A stretch of DNA of 64,000 nucleotides from Arthrobacter sp. MYb213 (GTDB lineage: Bacteria; Actinomycetota; Actinomycetes; Actinomycetales; Micrococcaceae), in assembly GCF_002979915.1 (NCBI RefSeq), contig NZ_PCQA01000003.1, positions 434,001-498,000 on the forward strand, in the 5' to 3' direction. Positions 52,272 to 61,675 of this stretch are shown here, piece after piece (the first letter of the stretch is position 1; every line of letters begins with the position of its first letter). The position numbers were made by a program, and so were the translations under genes. The notes beneath the pieces are model-generated. The model saw nothing but the letters and a program-made list of their open reading frames with translations, was not told where the DNA came from and searched no databases.

Positions 52272-54170
52272 ATGGAAACACCGGCTGCAGGTACCAGATC
52301 CACCCCACTTGAAGACTATGCGTTGCTTTCCGATTTACGCACTGGAGCACTGGTATCGCGTGAGGGAAGCATCGACTGGTTATGTTTTCCGCGCTTCGAT
52401 TCGCCCTCGGTTTTTGCAGCGTTGATCGGCACCGAAGACGACGGCAGATGGCGACTCTGGGCACCGGGTGGGCACGTTGTTTCTCGCAGATATTTGCCAC
52501 GGACCTTTGTACTGGAGACCATCTGGGGCACCGATACCGGGACCGCCCAAGTGCTGGACTTCTTACCACCGCGCTCGGAACAAGCCGATGTCATGCGTAA
52601 GGTCAGCGTCTTGGAAGGACGGGTCGAGATCGCTCATGATCTGCGTATCCGATTCGACTACAACCGGTCCAAGCCGTGGACTCGCAAAATTAGCCTCGAC
52701 GATGCGGGCACCACCGGATTGCTCTCCGTAGCAGGACCAGACGCACTACTACTGACCGGACCACAGCTTCATCCGGACGTTCCAGCCGATGAAGACCAGA
52801 CGTCTTCCGCCGAACACTCGGGCCCCAACCGTCCCGATGATTACAGTGGCGCGGTCTCGGATCGTCTCGCAGGACGATTCACGCTGAATGCCGGGGAGTC
52901 TCAAACCTGGGCATTAACCTGGCATCAGTCCCATCTTCCTGCCCCGTCTCCACTAGATCCTGAAGAAGCCCTCGAAAAGACCATCAGTTACTGGCAGGAC
53001 TGGTCCTCCAAGGTGCAGGTGCGGGACCGGTACGATGACATGACGCTGCGATCCCTGATGGTGCTGAGGGCCTTAACCGATCATGAGACCGGTGGTCTGG
53101 TGGCAGCTCCGACAACCTCGCTGCCTGAGGATTTTGGCGGCCAACGCAACTGGGACTACCGGTACACGTGGTTGCGTGATGCCTCGTTGACCATTGAAAC
53201 TTTGGTGAACCATGATTTTACCGACGGTGCATTACATTGGCGGGACTGGCTGTTGCGCGCGGTTGCCGGAGACCCCGATGACTTACAGATCATGTACGGT
53301 ATCGCCGGGGAACGTGTACTGACCGAATTTGAATTGGACCATCTGTCCGGATATGCGGACTCCAAACCAGTGCGAATTGGTAACGGTGCCTATGGGCAGT
53401 ACCAAGCAGATGTGGTGGGTGAGGTCATGTTGGCCTTGGCGAAACTACGCGATGCCGGACATGAGGAAGATGAGTATTCCTGGGCGTTACAACAGAACAT
53501 GCTTGGATTCCTTGAACGGAATATGGACCGTAAGGGCCACGGGATCTGGGAAATGCGCGGTAAAGCGGATCAATTCACCCATGGTCGGGCCATGATGTTT
53601 GCCGCCTTTGATCAAGGGATCAAGGCCATTGAGAAATACGGCCTGCCAGGACCAATCAAGTCTTGGACGAAGCTTCGCGAGCAACTGCGTCAAGAGATCT
53701 TTGAGCACGGATATAACAAGGAACTGAACTCTTTTACCCAGGCCTACTCCAATAACGAAGTGGACGCCTCGTTATTGCAGCTGCCTAATACCGGTCTGAT
53801 TGATCCACAAGACCCACGCATGCTGGGCACCGTGAAACGCATTGAAGAAGACCTATTAGATGACGCCGGACTGTTGCTAAGGTATCGAACCCAAGCCGGC
53901 AAAGACGGGCTACCCGGTAACGAATACTCGTTCTTGATGTGTTCGTTTTGGTTGGTTGAGCAATACGCGCGCTCAGGGCGGTTGGAGGAAGCCAAAAAAT
54001 TATTGGACCGGCTGTCCTCTTTTGCTACTGATTTGGGACTTTTTGCAGAGGAATATGATTCTGCCGGTGGCCGACTGGCTGGGAACTTTCCGCAAGCCTT
54101 CAGTCATCTAGGGTTTGTGCGCGCGGTTGATGCCGTGGAAGGTGCAGAGCCCGCCAGCAGGACACAGTAA
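52272..54170 (+). CDS. Glycoside hydrolase family 15 protein (glucoamylase/trehalase type)
   Basis: 632 aa from ATG 52272; the earlier in-frame start would run into zwf. The N-terminal beta-domain starts LEDYALLSDLRTGALVSREG and SIDWLCFPRFDSPSVFAALI. The (alpha/alpha)6 barrel has QRNWDYRYTWLRDASLTIET (first catalytic region), GHGIWEMRG...FTHGRAM and the late EEYDSAGGRLAGNFPQAFSHL supplying the second acid. No signal peptide: cytosolic. Actinobacterial members of this type are often trehalases or act on alpha-glucans. Next to zwf, it could feed glucose into the pentose phosphate route. Confidence 0.9.
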   Translation: METPAAGTRSTPLEDYALLSDLRTGALVSREGSIDWLCFPRFDSPSVFAALIGTEDDGRWRLWAPGGHVVSRRYLPRTFVLETIWGTDTGTAQVLDFLPPRSEQADVMRKVSVLEGRVEIAHDLRIRFDYNRSKPWTRKISLDDAGTTGLLSVAGPDALLLTGPQLHPDVPADEDQTSSAEHSGPNRPDDYSGAVSDRLAGRFTLNAGESQTWALTWHQSHLPAPSPLDPEEALEKTISYWQDWSSKVQVRDRYDDMTLRSLMVLRALTDHETGGLVAAPTTSLPEDFGGQRNWDYRYTWLRDASLTIETLVNHDFTDGALHWRDWLLRAVAGDPDDLQIMYGIAGERVLTEFELDHLSGYADSKPVRIGNGAYGQYQADVVGEVMLALAKLRDAGHEEDEYSWALQQNMLGFLERNMDRKGHGIWEMRGKADQFTHGRAMMFAAFDQGIKAIEKYGLPGPIKSWTKLREQLRQEIFEHGYNKELNSFTQAYSNNEVDASLLQLPNTGLIDPQDPRMLGTVKRIEEDLLDDAGLLLRYRTQAGKDGLPGNEYSFLMCSFWLVEQYARSGRLEEAKKLLDRLSSFATDLGLFAEEYDSAGGRLAGNFPQAFSHLGFVRAVDAVEGAEPASRTQ

Positions 54171-54246
54171 CCTACCTCCGGATTTTCTTGGCATTCACAG
54201 GCGAGCAATGAAAGGAATGAAGGGATAGTCAACTAACGTTAGGCGA

Positions 54247-56442
54247 GTGAATGTACTTGCCCGCGCGCAGAAACCAACGAACAAAACCAAAGATTCATCG
54301 GATCCGGCGGGGCAGTCCAGCGGTTCGTCTATGGGTTTTCGCCCGGAACTTCAGGGTCTGCGCGCTATCGCGGTACTTCTTGTCATCATTCATCATCTGC
54401 GCCCCGGTGCGCTCAGTGGTGGCTTTATCGGTGTCGATATTTTCTTCGTTATTTCCGGCTATCTCATCACCGCACACCTTTATCGTGAACTACACGGCAC
54501 CGGCAAAATATCGCTCCTGAACTTCTGGGCGCGACGGGTTCGAAGGCTTCTGCCGCTGGCATTCACGGTGCTCCTCGCGACCGCTGTGCTGGTATACGTG
54601 TGGATTCCCGCGACCGAGCACGGAACGATGTTTATACATCTTGCCGCTGCCGGACTTTACGTGGAGAACTGGGCGTTGGTATCGGATGCTACCGATTACG
54701 CAGCCGCAGGACAGATGTCCACCGCGGTTCAACACTATTGGTCACTGTCGGTGGAAGAGCAGTTTTACCTCTTCTGGCCGTTACTGCTGTTGGTAGGCGT
54801 ATGGCTTATCCCCAAAGCTCTCCGGCAAAAGAAGACAACCCCCAGCACAATACGCACCAGTGCAGTTTCGGTGCACCGCATCATGTTGATGACCATCGCG
54901 CTGATTGCAGTATTCAGTTTCATTTATGGTCTGTGGATCACCGCCGCGAATCCGGCCGGCGCCTACTTTGATACCGCGGCGCGAGCTTGGCAGTTTGCCG
55001 TGGGCGGTTTAGTAGCTCTGCTATGCATCAACCGCGGTATCCGTGGTTGGGCCGGCACGCTCCTAGGGTGGGCAGGGCTCGTGACCTTGCTCGTCGGAGC
55101 GGTGATGATTCCTACGCTGACGCGCTTTCCCGGGACTATGGCGTTGGTGCCAACCTTGGGAACCGCAGCAGTCCTGGCTTCCGGAAGTATCACCCGTGGA
55201 TACGGGCGCTGGTTTTCACACGGCACGTGGCTTTCAATCCCGCCGGCACGTTGGATGGGGGACATCAGCTACGGTGCATATCTCTGGCACTGGCCGTTGA
55301 TTATCGTGGCACCCTTTGTACTGAACACCGAGCCTAAGTGGTACCACGAGGCCGGAATTGTCGCTTTAACTCTGTTGCTGGCATGGCTTTGTCAGCTATT
55401 GATTGAAAACCCACTGCGTTTTGGAACGCTACTTAAACCGGTGAAGAACTCGTTCATTTTTGCACTAGTGGGAATGCTCATCCTTGGTGGTGTGAGTTGG
55501 GCTGGAACGACGGCCTCGGCGCAAAGCGCCAACCTGCCACGGATGAGCCACGAGGATCCTTGTTATGGTGCTCGGACACTGCTTGATCCGGTGAACTGCC
55601 AGCCGGTGGAATCAAATTTTGCCCCGTATCCTTCAGCCGTTGCAGTTTCTCAGCAGGTCCGGGCGCCCCTATTCCCGGGATGCGAAACCGACACCTTAGA
55701 GGTTGGCGATAAGAGTTGTCTGCTGGGAGACACCGAGAATCCAAAGCTTCGAATTGCCGTGGTAGGGGACTCACACGCCACCGCTTGGCTTCCAGCCCTT
55801 GAGGTCCTGGCGAAGCAGCGTCATTGGCAGTTAGAAACCCATATTCGTTCGGGATGTTCTCCTTCGCTGGCATCCCTCAAACAGGCCGAGCAGCTCAGCG
55901 GGCAAGCCGAAAGGCTATGCACCGAATCGATTCGCGCGCTGGGTCCGAAGCTGGCAAACGATAAGGGTCTAGACGCAGTGATTGTGGCTGCACAGGGCAA
56001 CAAACGTCAATGGGTCTCCTCTGCCGGTTATGAGTTCACCGATCCAAAAACCGAAGGGTTCACCGCCCTATGGGAGTCGTGGACTCAGCGCGGCAAGAAA
56101 GTTGTAGTGCTCCAAGAAGTTCCACGACTAGGTAACAAGAATGTGCCGACCTGTGTGGCTACAAATCCAGAAGATCCTCAGGCTTGCTCGGTTACCCGGG
56201 AGAAGGGGCTATCTATTCGGCATAATTTGCACAAGGCACTGGAAAGCAAGACTGCTCCCAAAGGTATCGTTCACGCAGACCTCACCAATAGCATCTGCTC
56301 TGCAGACCGATGCTTCGCAGTGCTGGGATCGCTGATCACCTACTACGACCAATCGCATCTCTCCCATGACTTTGCGCGCTCCTTGGCACCAGAACTTGGA
56401 AAACAGCTAGCTAAAGATCCGTTCTTCGCCGCCGCAAAATAG
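54247..56442 (+). CDS. OafA/YrhL-type acyltransferase with C-terminal SGNH domain
   Basis: 731 aa, GTG start. The acyltransferase-3 membrane domain (~30-400; ten-plus helices) begins FRPELQGLRAIAVLLVIIHH with the catalytic-type histidine pair. It continues with GGFIGVDIFFVISGYLI, FWARRVRRLLPL and WSLSVEEQFYLFWPLLL. The extracytoplasmic C-half (~430-731) is SGNH-like with VVGDSHATAWLPAL (catalytic Ser block GDSH) and a late DQSHLSHDFAR (Asp-x-x-His). Such fusions O-acetylate cell-surface polysaccharide, peptidoglycan or lipid. Monocistronic, 76 bp after GH15. Confidence 0.92.
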   Translation: MNVLARAQKPTNKTKDSSDPAGQSSGSSMGFRPELQGLRAIAVLLVIIHHLRPGALSGGFIGVDIFFVISGYLITAHLYRELHGTGKISLLNFWARRVRRLLPLAFTVLLATAVLVYVWIPATEHGTMFIHLAAAGLYVENWALVSDATDYAAAGQMSTAVQHYWSLSVEEQFYLFWPLLLLVGVWLIPKALRQKKTTPSTIRTSAVSVHRIMLMTIALIAVFSFIYGLWITAANPAGAYFDTAARAWQFAVGGLVALLCINRGIRGWAGTLLGWAGLVTLLVGAVMIPTLTRFPGTMALVPTLGTAAVLASGSITRGYGRWFSHGTWLSIPPARWMGDISYGAYLWHWPLIIVAPFVLNTEPKWYHEAGIVALTLLLAWLCQLLIENPLRFGTLLKPVKNSFIFALVGMLILGGVSWAGTTASAQSANLPRMSHEDPCYGARTLLDPVNCQPVESNFAPYPSAVAVSQQVRAPLFPGCETDTLEVGDKSCLLGDTENPKLRIAVVGDSHATAWLPALEVLAKQRHWQLETHIRSGCSPSLASLKQAEQLSGQAERLCTESIRALGPKLANDKGLDAVIVAAQGNKRQWVSSAGYEFTDPKTEGFTALWESWTQRGKKVVVLQEVPRLGNKNVPTCVATNPEDPQACSVTREKGLSIRHNLHKALESKTAPKGIVHADLTNSICSADRCFAVLGSLITYYDQSHLSHDFARSLAPELGKQLAKDPFFAAAK

Positions 56443-56475
56443 TCTGGTCTGTTCGGTTTGGTGAAGCTCGCCGAG

Positions 56476-56769
56476 CTAGCCAGCGTGGGGATTTGTTGCT
56501 TTTCCGTCGAGCCATAGCTCGTTGCTTGCATCGCTATGAGTTCCGCCGCTGCCAACGTGCTTGTCGCTAATCTGTGGACCTTTGGTGATGACGTGAACCA
56601 TGGCCATGGCGTGACCACGGCCTAAACCGTATTCGTCTTTGAGCCATTCAACAATTGGTGTGGCTTTGGTGCCGGAGTCAAAGCCACGCTCGGTTGCTTT
56701 GGCAAGTAGCTGGCGCGGGGTGAGACCGGTTTTGCTTTCGATGGTGTCCAGATAGGCCTGAAAAGACAT
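56476..56769 (-). CDS. DUF4287 family small protein
   Basis: 97 aa. SFQAYLDTIESKTGLTPRQLLA at the N-terminus and EWLKDEYGLGRGHAMAMVHVI in the middle are the hallmarks of DUF4287, a small helical domain widespread in actinobacteria. No enzymatic function is known. Convergent to the acyltransferase gene (33 bp). The 273-bp gap upstream contains nothing else recognisable apart from the likely aquaporin promoter region. Confidence 0.85.
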   Translation of the reverse strand: MSFQAYLDTIESKTGLTPRQLLAKATERGFDSGTKATPIVEWLKDEYGLGRGHAMAMVHVITKGPQISDKHVGSGGTHSDASNELWLDGKATNPHAG

Positions 56770-57042
56770 GGGGTACTTTCGCCGGAATGATACGGATCGG
56801 GTGATATTTCAACCTATACCCGGACAACATGGACGGCAAGAGTCACCGTGGGATCCCTAAAATATCCGGAATCGTGAGGCGCGTTTTCCCGGCTGCTTGG
56901 TCGCCCTCAGGTACAAAGTCGCGCCTACACGGAGAGGAAATTGAGGAAGAATAACTATTCATTTTTAAATTCCACCAATTTGAACATTCCTAAGCATAGA
57001 CTGTGCCTATCTTGTGGTCCTTGCTTCTAGGAAAGGGAAAGC

Positions 57043-57792
57043 ATGTCACAATCACCATCGCCCACTATGGGCTCACGCTTAGCCGCAGAGTTCCTTGGTA
57101 CTTTCGTTCTTGTCTTCGGTGGTTGTGGTTCAGCCATCTTCGCCGCACAAGTCCTCGACGGCGATACCGTCAACATGGGTATCGGTTTCCTCGGTGTGGC
57201 CCTCGCCTTCGGCCTGACGGTGCTGGTCATGGTCTACACGGTTGGTCATATCTCCGGTGGACACTTCAACCCCGCGGTCACCTTCGGTGCCGCACTTGCC
57301 AAGCGTGTGGAATGGAAAGCCGTTCCCGCCTACATGATCACTCAGGTCGTCGCTGCATCAGTTGCCGGGTTAGTGCTCTTCGCCATCGCCTCAGGTAAAT
57401 CTGGATTTAATGCGGTTGAATCAGGTTTTGCGTCCAACGGTTACGGGGATCGTTCCCCTGACGGTTACTCGTTGCTCTCGGCGTTGATTGTTGAGGTAGT
57501 GCTGACTGCAATCTTCCTGTTTGTGATTCTGGGATCTACCGATGAGCGTGCTCCCATAGGCTTTGCAGGACTGTCCATCGGTCTGTCACTGACCTTGATT
57601 CACTTGGTCGCTATTCCGGTGACCAACACGTCGGTGAACCCGGCTCGTTCCTTGGGCGTTGCGTGGTTTGCAGGTCCCGAAGCACTGGGTCAGGTCTGGC
57701 TGTTCATCCTTGCACCGTTACTCGGTGCAGCGATTGCGGGTCTGAGCTATTCGAAGCTGTTCGCCAAGCCAATGTCTGCCCCGCTGGTGTAG
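57043..57792 (+). CDS. aqpZ: Aquaporin Z-type water channel
   Basis: 249 aa, ATG with GAAAGGG. MIP family with six helices and both half-helix motifs: HFNPAVTFG (~82-90) and SVNPARSLG (~200-208). The [21 protein letters not shown]-terminus and the short loops match AqpZ rather than glycerol facilitators. Conducts water across the cytoplasmic membrane. Monocistronic with a strong terminator. Confidence 0.95.
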   Translation: MSQSPSPTMGSRLAAEFLGTFVLVFGGCGSAIFAAQVLDGDTVNMGIGFLGVALAFGLTVLVMVYTVGHISGGHFNPAVTFGAALAKRVEWKAVPAYMITQVVAASVAGLVLFAIASGKSGFNAVESGFASNGYGDRSPDGYSLLSALIVEVVLTAIFLFVILGSTDERAPIGFAGLSIGLSLTLIHLVAIPVTNTSVNPARSLGVAWFAGPEALGQVWLFILAPLLGAAIAGLSYSKLFAKPMSAPLV

Positions 57793-57808
57793 TAATCCTT
57801 GACTGAAA

Positions 57809-57844
57809 TTCTCTGCCCACCGCGACGATGCGGTGGGCAGAGAA
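57809..57844 (+). terminator. Terminator hairpin after aqpZ
   Basis: Perfect 15-bp stem TTCTCTGCCCACCGC (57809-57823) with GCGGTGGGCAGAGAA (57830-57844), loop GACGAT, followed by CGTTAATT. Confidence 0.85.
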
Positions 57845-57943
57845 CGTTAATTGCAGTACCAGTGACTGATTTGTCATAAGCCACTAATGGCTTTCACAGC
57901 CGGTGGATACAAGATTGGCCAGCTGACTAGATAGGGTAGGAAT

Positions 57944-58717
57944 ATGCAGCAACCCCCGCCTTACTCTCAGCAGTATTTCCTGCCGCGCCGCAAACAACGG
58001 GTCTTTGACCCCGGAGCGATGTCCCGTGGTGACTGGTGGACAGTAGTTGCCTACATTCTCTTTTTCGTGTTGGGTGGGGCTTCGCTGATCGGGTTGATTC
58101 CCGGGTATTTCAGTGCCTTTGATACGCAAGAACAGGCTTTGTTCGGGATCAACCTGATTCTGTACACCACCTTCTTCATCGTGGCGATGGTGCAGTGTGG
58201 GGCGCACTTCTTCGAGTCATTCAAAACCATGAAGTACTACCCGTGGGCCAAATGGTTGATGTTGCCTGGTGGTTGGTTGCTAACGATCTTCTTCTCCGCC
58301 ATCGTCACCACGCTTTTTGGTGGGCCACAGGTCAGCGCAAACCAAGAAGCCCTGCAGGGCATGACCACCGCAGTTCCGTTGCCGATGATGTTTGTAGTGA
58401 CTGCGGTCTTTGGTCCTTTTGTCGAGGAATATCTCTTCCGTCATCTGCTCATTGGCAAGCTGTCACGCAAACTCAATATCTGGGTCTGTGCACTGATCTC
58501 CACTATCGTGTTCGCGTCAATCCATTTCCTCAACGGTGGTGGAATTGCGTCGATCACCCAGATCCTGCCCTATCTAATGCTGGGCGTTTTGATGTCCTTG
58601 GCTTATATTCTTTCGGGTAAGTCGTTGGCCTACGCCTACCTATTGCACTTCATCAATAACGCCATGGCGCTATTGATGCTTTACCTGGTGTATCCGCTAC
58701 TTCCCACTGGGGTCTAG
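57944..58717 (+). CDS. CPBP-family intramembrane metalloprotease (CAAX protease-like)
   Basis: 257 aa. A basic proline-rich N-terminus is followed by about seven helices. CPBP (Abi) motifs in order: FVEEYLFRHLLIG (EExxxR, ~160-167), IVFASIHFL (FxxxH, ~184-188) and LLHFINNAMAL (HxxxN/D, ~231-235), the metal-ligand set of glutamyl intramembrane proteases. Role unknown: members process prenylated or membrane proteins or give immunity to bacteriocins. The following MFS gene starts 2 bp after its stop. Confidence 0.88.
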   Translation: MQQPPPYSQQYFLPRRKQRVFDPGAMSRGDWWTVVAYILFFVLGGASLIGLIPGYFSAFDTQEQALFGINLILYTTFFIVAMVQCGAHFFESFKTMKYYPWAKWLMLPGGWLLTIFFSAIVTTLFGGPQVSANQEALQGMTTAVPLPMMFVVTAVFGPFVEEYLFRHLLIGKLSRKLNIWVCALISTIVFASIHFLNGGGIASITQILPYLMLGVLMSLAYILSGKSLAYAYLLHFINNAMALLMLYLVYPLLPTGV

Positions 58718-58719
58718 GT

Positions 58720-59904
58720 TTGAGTTTTACCGGACACGAACCACACTCGGTTCCTTACCGTGGCATGTTGCTGGCGTTGTTTGCCGGTGGTGTGGCCACC
58801 TTCTCCCAGCTGTATTCGGTACAGGGGCTCTTGCCGAGTATCGCTGAAGACCTGAATATCAGTTCATCTCAAGCCGCATTGACGGTTTCTGCCGCGACCT
58901 TAGGACTGGCTCTGGCCGTTACTCCTTGGGCTATTATTTCGGACCGTATTGGCCGGCGCAGAGTGATCGCTATCGCGCTTATTTCCTCGGTGGTGCTCGG
59001 GTTAACCAGCTCCATGATGACTGGCTTTGAACCGTTGATCGTTGTGCGTTTTCTGGAAGGGATTGCACTGGCCGGAGTTCCGGGTAGTGCGCTGGCTTAT
59101 CTTGCCGATGAGCTAACCCCCCGCGCAGTAGCCTTAGCCAGTGGAACCTACATATCGGGAACCACCCTTGGCGGGTTAGCCGGGCGTCTGGTCGCTAGCT
59201 GGGTTGGTGAACCTGCTGGGTGGCGTTGGGGTGTTGCCTCGGTGAGCCTGATGGCGGCCGGCGCCACGTTATTTTTCCTGCTTAAAGCACCCGCGGCGCA
59301 AGGATTCACCCCGGTAGAGCAACGCGGACTTCGTCCCATTCTCGGCAAGTTCAAACGTGCCCTGCGCGGGCGAATGACGTTGCTTTATCTCCAAGGGTTC
59401 TTGCTGATGGGAGGATTCGTCGCGGTCTATAACTACCTCGCATTTCGCCTCGAAGCCCCACCGTTTTTGGTGCCAGCCTCCTTAGCTTCCTTGGTTTTCA
59501 TTGCCTATCTCTCAGGCACCTGGTCCGCGGTGGCTAGTGGGCGGCTGGTCGCAAAACTAGGCCGGCGAGGAACATTGCTGCTGAGCATCGTGGTGAGCAT
59601 GGCTGGGCTATTGCTGACCTTGTCGGCAAGCTTGATGATGATCATCTTAGGAATGATCATCTTCACCGCAGGATTTTTCGCAGCTCATGCGGTGGCCAGC
59701 GGTTGGGTTCCGTTACTTGCACCGACCACTCGCGCTCAAGCCGCGAGCCTTTACAATCTCTTCTACTATGTAGGGTCTTCGCTACTTGGCTGGCTCATTG
59801 GTGTACCGTTTATGCATTTTGGGTGGTCCACGGTGGTCTTGTGTGTCGTGTTACTTCAAATAATCGCCGTCATCTTTGCCGTTTTTTTGAAACAGAAGAA
59901 GTAA
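58720..59904 (+). CDS. MFS transporter, YnfM/arabinose-efflux-like
   Basis: 394 aa, TTG start 2 bp after the CPBP stop. About 12 helices; SDRIGRRRVIAIALI (motif A) and RFLEGIALAGVPGSALAYLADE (motif B region), with GTYISGTTLGGLAGRL in helix 5 (motif C-like). This resembles YnfM-type putative efflux carriers. The substrate is unknown. Probably cotranscribed with the CPBP protease. Confidence 0.88.
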   Translation: MSFTGHEPHSVPYRGMLLALFAGGVATFSQLYSVQGLLPSIAEDLNISSSQAALTVSAATLGLALAVTPWAIISDRIGRRRVIAIALISSVVLGLTSSMMTGFEPLIVVRFLEGIALAGVPGSALAYLADELTPRAVALASGTYISGTTLGGLAGRLVASWVGEPAGWRWGVASVSLMAAGATLFFLLKAPAAQGFTPVEQRGLRPILGKFKRALRGRMTLLYLQGFLLMGGFVAVYNYLAFRLEAPPFLVPASLASLVFIAYLSGTWSAVASGRLVAKLGRRGTLLLSIVVSMAGLLLTLSASLMMIILGMIIFTAGFFAAHAVASGWVPLLAPTTRAQAASLYNLFYYVGSSLLGWLIGVPFMHFGWSTVVLCVVLLQIIAVIFAVFLKQKK

Positions 59905-60055
59905 TCCAAGACATTAAAACTCCCGCTTGTCGAACTTTTGATACCGCTTACCGTTAAGTGTTACGCCGTTGATGTGAGCTGCGAAATGCACCTCTGTGAC
60001 AGGCCGGACAATAGCTCATGGACTTATTTTCGATCCATCAACACGGAAGTACAAC

Positions 60056-61501
60056 ATGAGTAAAGATCTTGCCGATTCCTCGGCAGCGCCAACAACCTTG
60101 GCCAAGACTTTAGGTAACTGGGATGCCTTAGCCCTGGGCTTTGGTGCCATGATCGGCTTCGGCTGGGTCGTGCTCACCGGAGGCTGGCTAGACAGCGCCG
60201 GCACTATGGGCGCGATCTGCGCCATGCTTGCAGGTGGCGCCATTATGGCCATCGTGGGCTTGACCTATGCCGAACTGACCGCGGCTATGCCGAAGGCAGG
60301 TGGCGAACACAATTTCATTCTTCGCGCACTAGGTGCCCGTCCCTCCTTTATCGGCTCGTGGGGGATTATCGGCGGTTATGTCACCATCGTGGCTTTCGAG
60401 GCGGTGGCATTCCCGCGCACGGTGGAGTACATCTTCCCTGGTATGAGCAAGATTCCGCTCTGGACAGTGGCTGGTTTCGAAGTGAACCTCACCTGGGCAC
60501 TGGTTGGTGTCGCCGCGGGTGTGCTGGTGACTTGGATCAACGTCCGTGGGGTGAAGCAGGCTGGTGTGGTGCAAACCTTCACCGTGCTCTTCCTGCTCCT
60601 GGTTGGTCTGCTAATGATCTTCGGTTCGGTGACAAGTGGCTCCGCGCAGAATATGGAACCGTTCTTTACTCCCGGCATGAGCGGATTCTTTGCCGTGTTG
60701 GTGGCTGTCCCATTCTTGTTCATCGGCTTCGACGTGATCCCGCAGTCTGCCGAAGAGGTGAATATCCCGGCCAAGCAGATCGGTAAGCTGGTTGTAGTCT
60801 CCGTGGTGTTAGCAACGCTTTGGTATGTGATGGTGGTTTTGACTACGTCCTCGGCCATGCCTGCGGATCAGCTGGCTAGCGCGGATATTGCCACGGCTGA
60901 TGCCTTTGGTGCGCTATTCGGTTCGGACATTATGGCTAAGATCCTTATCGCTGGCGGCTTGGCGGGTATTTTGACCTCGTGGAACTCTCTGCTCTTGGGT
61001 GCTTCACGTCTGGTGTTCTCTATGGGGCGCGGCGGAATGCTCCCGGCCTGGTTTGGAAAGCTGCACCCGAAATATCAGACTCCAGCCAACGCGTTGTACT
61101 TTATCGGTGGTATTTCGGTACTTGCACCGTTCTTCGGCGCGGAAATGCTTGGTTGGCTGGTTGACTCTGGCGCACCGAGCATCATCATTGCCTACTTCAT
61201 GGTTTCGGTGACTTTCCTGATTCTGCGACGTCGGGAACCGGCGATGGACCGTCCGCTACGTGTAGCCGGCAAGGGTCGCGGTGGAGAAGTTATCGGGTAT
61301 GCCTCGGTCATTCTTACTGCTGCCCTGTTCTTGCTGTACATGCCGGGTATGCCTGCTTCCTTGAGCTGGGAGCCATGGCTGATTTTCGCGGCCTGGTGGG
61401 TACTCGGTGCGGTGTTCTTCGTCAAGGTTCCCGGTGGTATCAAACCGGGGCCGGAGGCTGACGAAGAAGTTATTGCGCGGGTTAGAGCGCGCAAACGCTA
61501 A
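60056..61501 (+). CDS. APC-family amino acid permease
   Basis: 481 aa from ATG 60056, with GGAAG 9 nt upstream; an in-frame ATG at 59996 lacks a site. About 12-13 helices. The N-terminal LGFGAMIGFGWVVLTGGWL is the unwound helix-1 substrate motif of APC transporters. TYAELTAAMPKAGGEHNFI (helix 2-loop) and FIGFDVIPQSAEEVNIPAKQI (helix 6 region) are strongly typical. Imports an amino acid or amine with protons or by exchange; exact substrate unknown. Monocistronic with a good terminator. Confidence 0.9.
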   Translation: MSKDLADSSAAPTTLAKTLGNWDALALGFGAMIGFGWVVLTGGWLDSAGTMGAICAMLAGGAIMAIVGLTYAELTAAMPKAGGEHNFILRALGARPSFIGSWGIIGGYVTIVAFEAVAFPRTVEYIFPGMSKIPLWTVAGFEVNLTWALVGVAAGVLVTWINVRGVKQAGVVQTFTVLFLLLVGLLMIFGSVTSGSAQNMEPFFTPGMSGFFAVLVAVPFLFIGFDVIPQSAEEVNIPAKQIGKLVVVSVVLATLWYVMVVLTTSSAMPADQLASADIATADAFGALFGSDIMAKILIAGGLAGILTSWNSLLLGASRLVFSMGRGGMLPAWFGKLHPKYQTPANALYFIGGISVLAPFFGAEMLGWLVDSGAPSIIIAYFMVSVTFLILRRREPAMDRPLRVAGKGRGGEVIGYASVILTAALFLLYMPGMPASLSWEPWLIFAAWWVLGAVFFVKVPGGIKPGPEADEEVIARVRARKR

Positions 61502-61517
61502 TTCTCTTCACGTTTCC

Positions 61518-61564
61518 AGAGGCCTAAGGCTTACCCAAATGGGTGACCTTAGGCCTCTTTCGTG
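61518..61564 (+). terminator. Rho-independent terminator after the APC permease gene
   Basis: AGAGGCCTAAGG (61518-61529) pairs with CCTTAGGCCTCT (61547-61558), inner ACCCA/TGGGT, followed by TTTCGTGT. Confidence 0.85.
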
Positions 61565-61675
61565 TCTTAAATGCCGATATTTATTCAAAGTCTGACATTT
61601 CGGACAATTCGAGAGGTCTGGGTCACATGATGGTACGAGTTTCGGGTCTTATTAGATCTTGACCGAGGAAGTGAA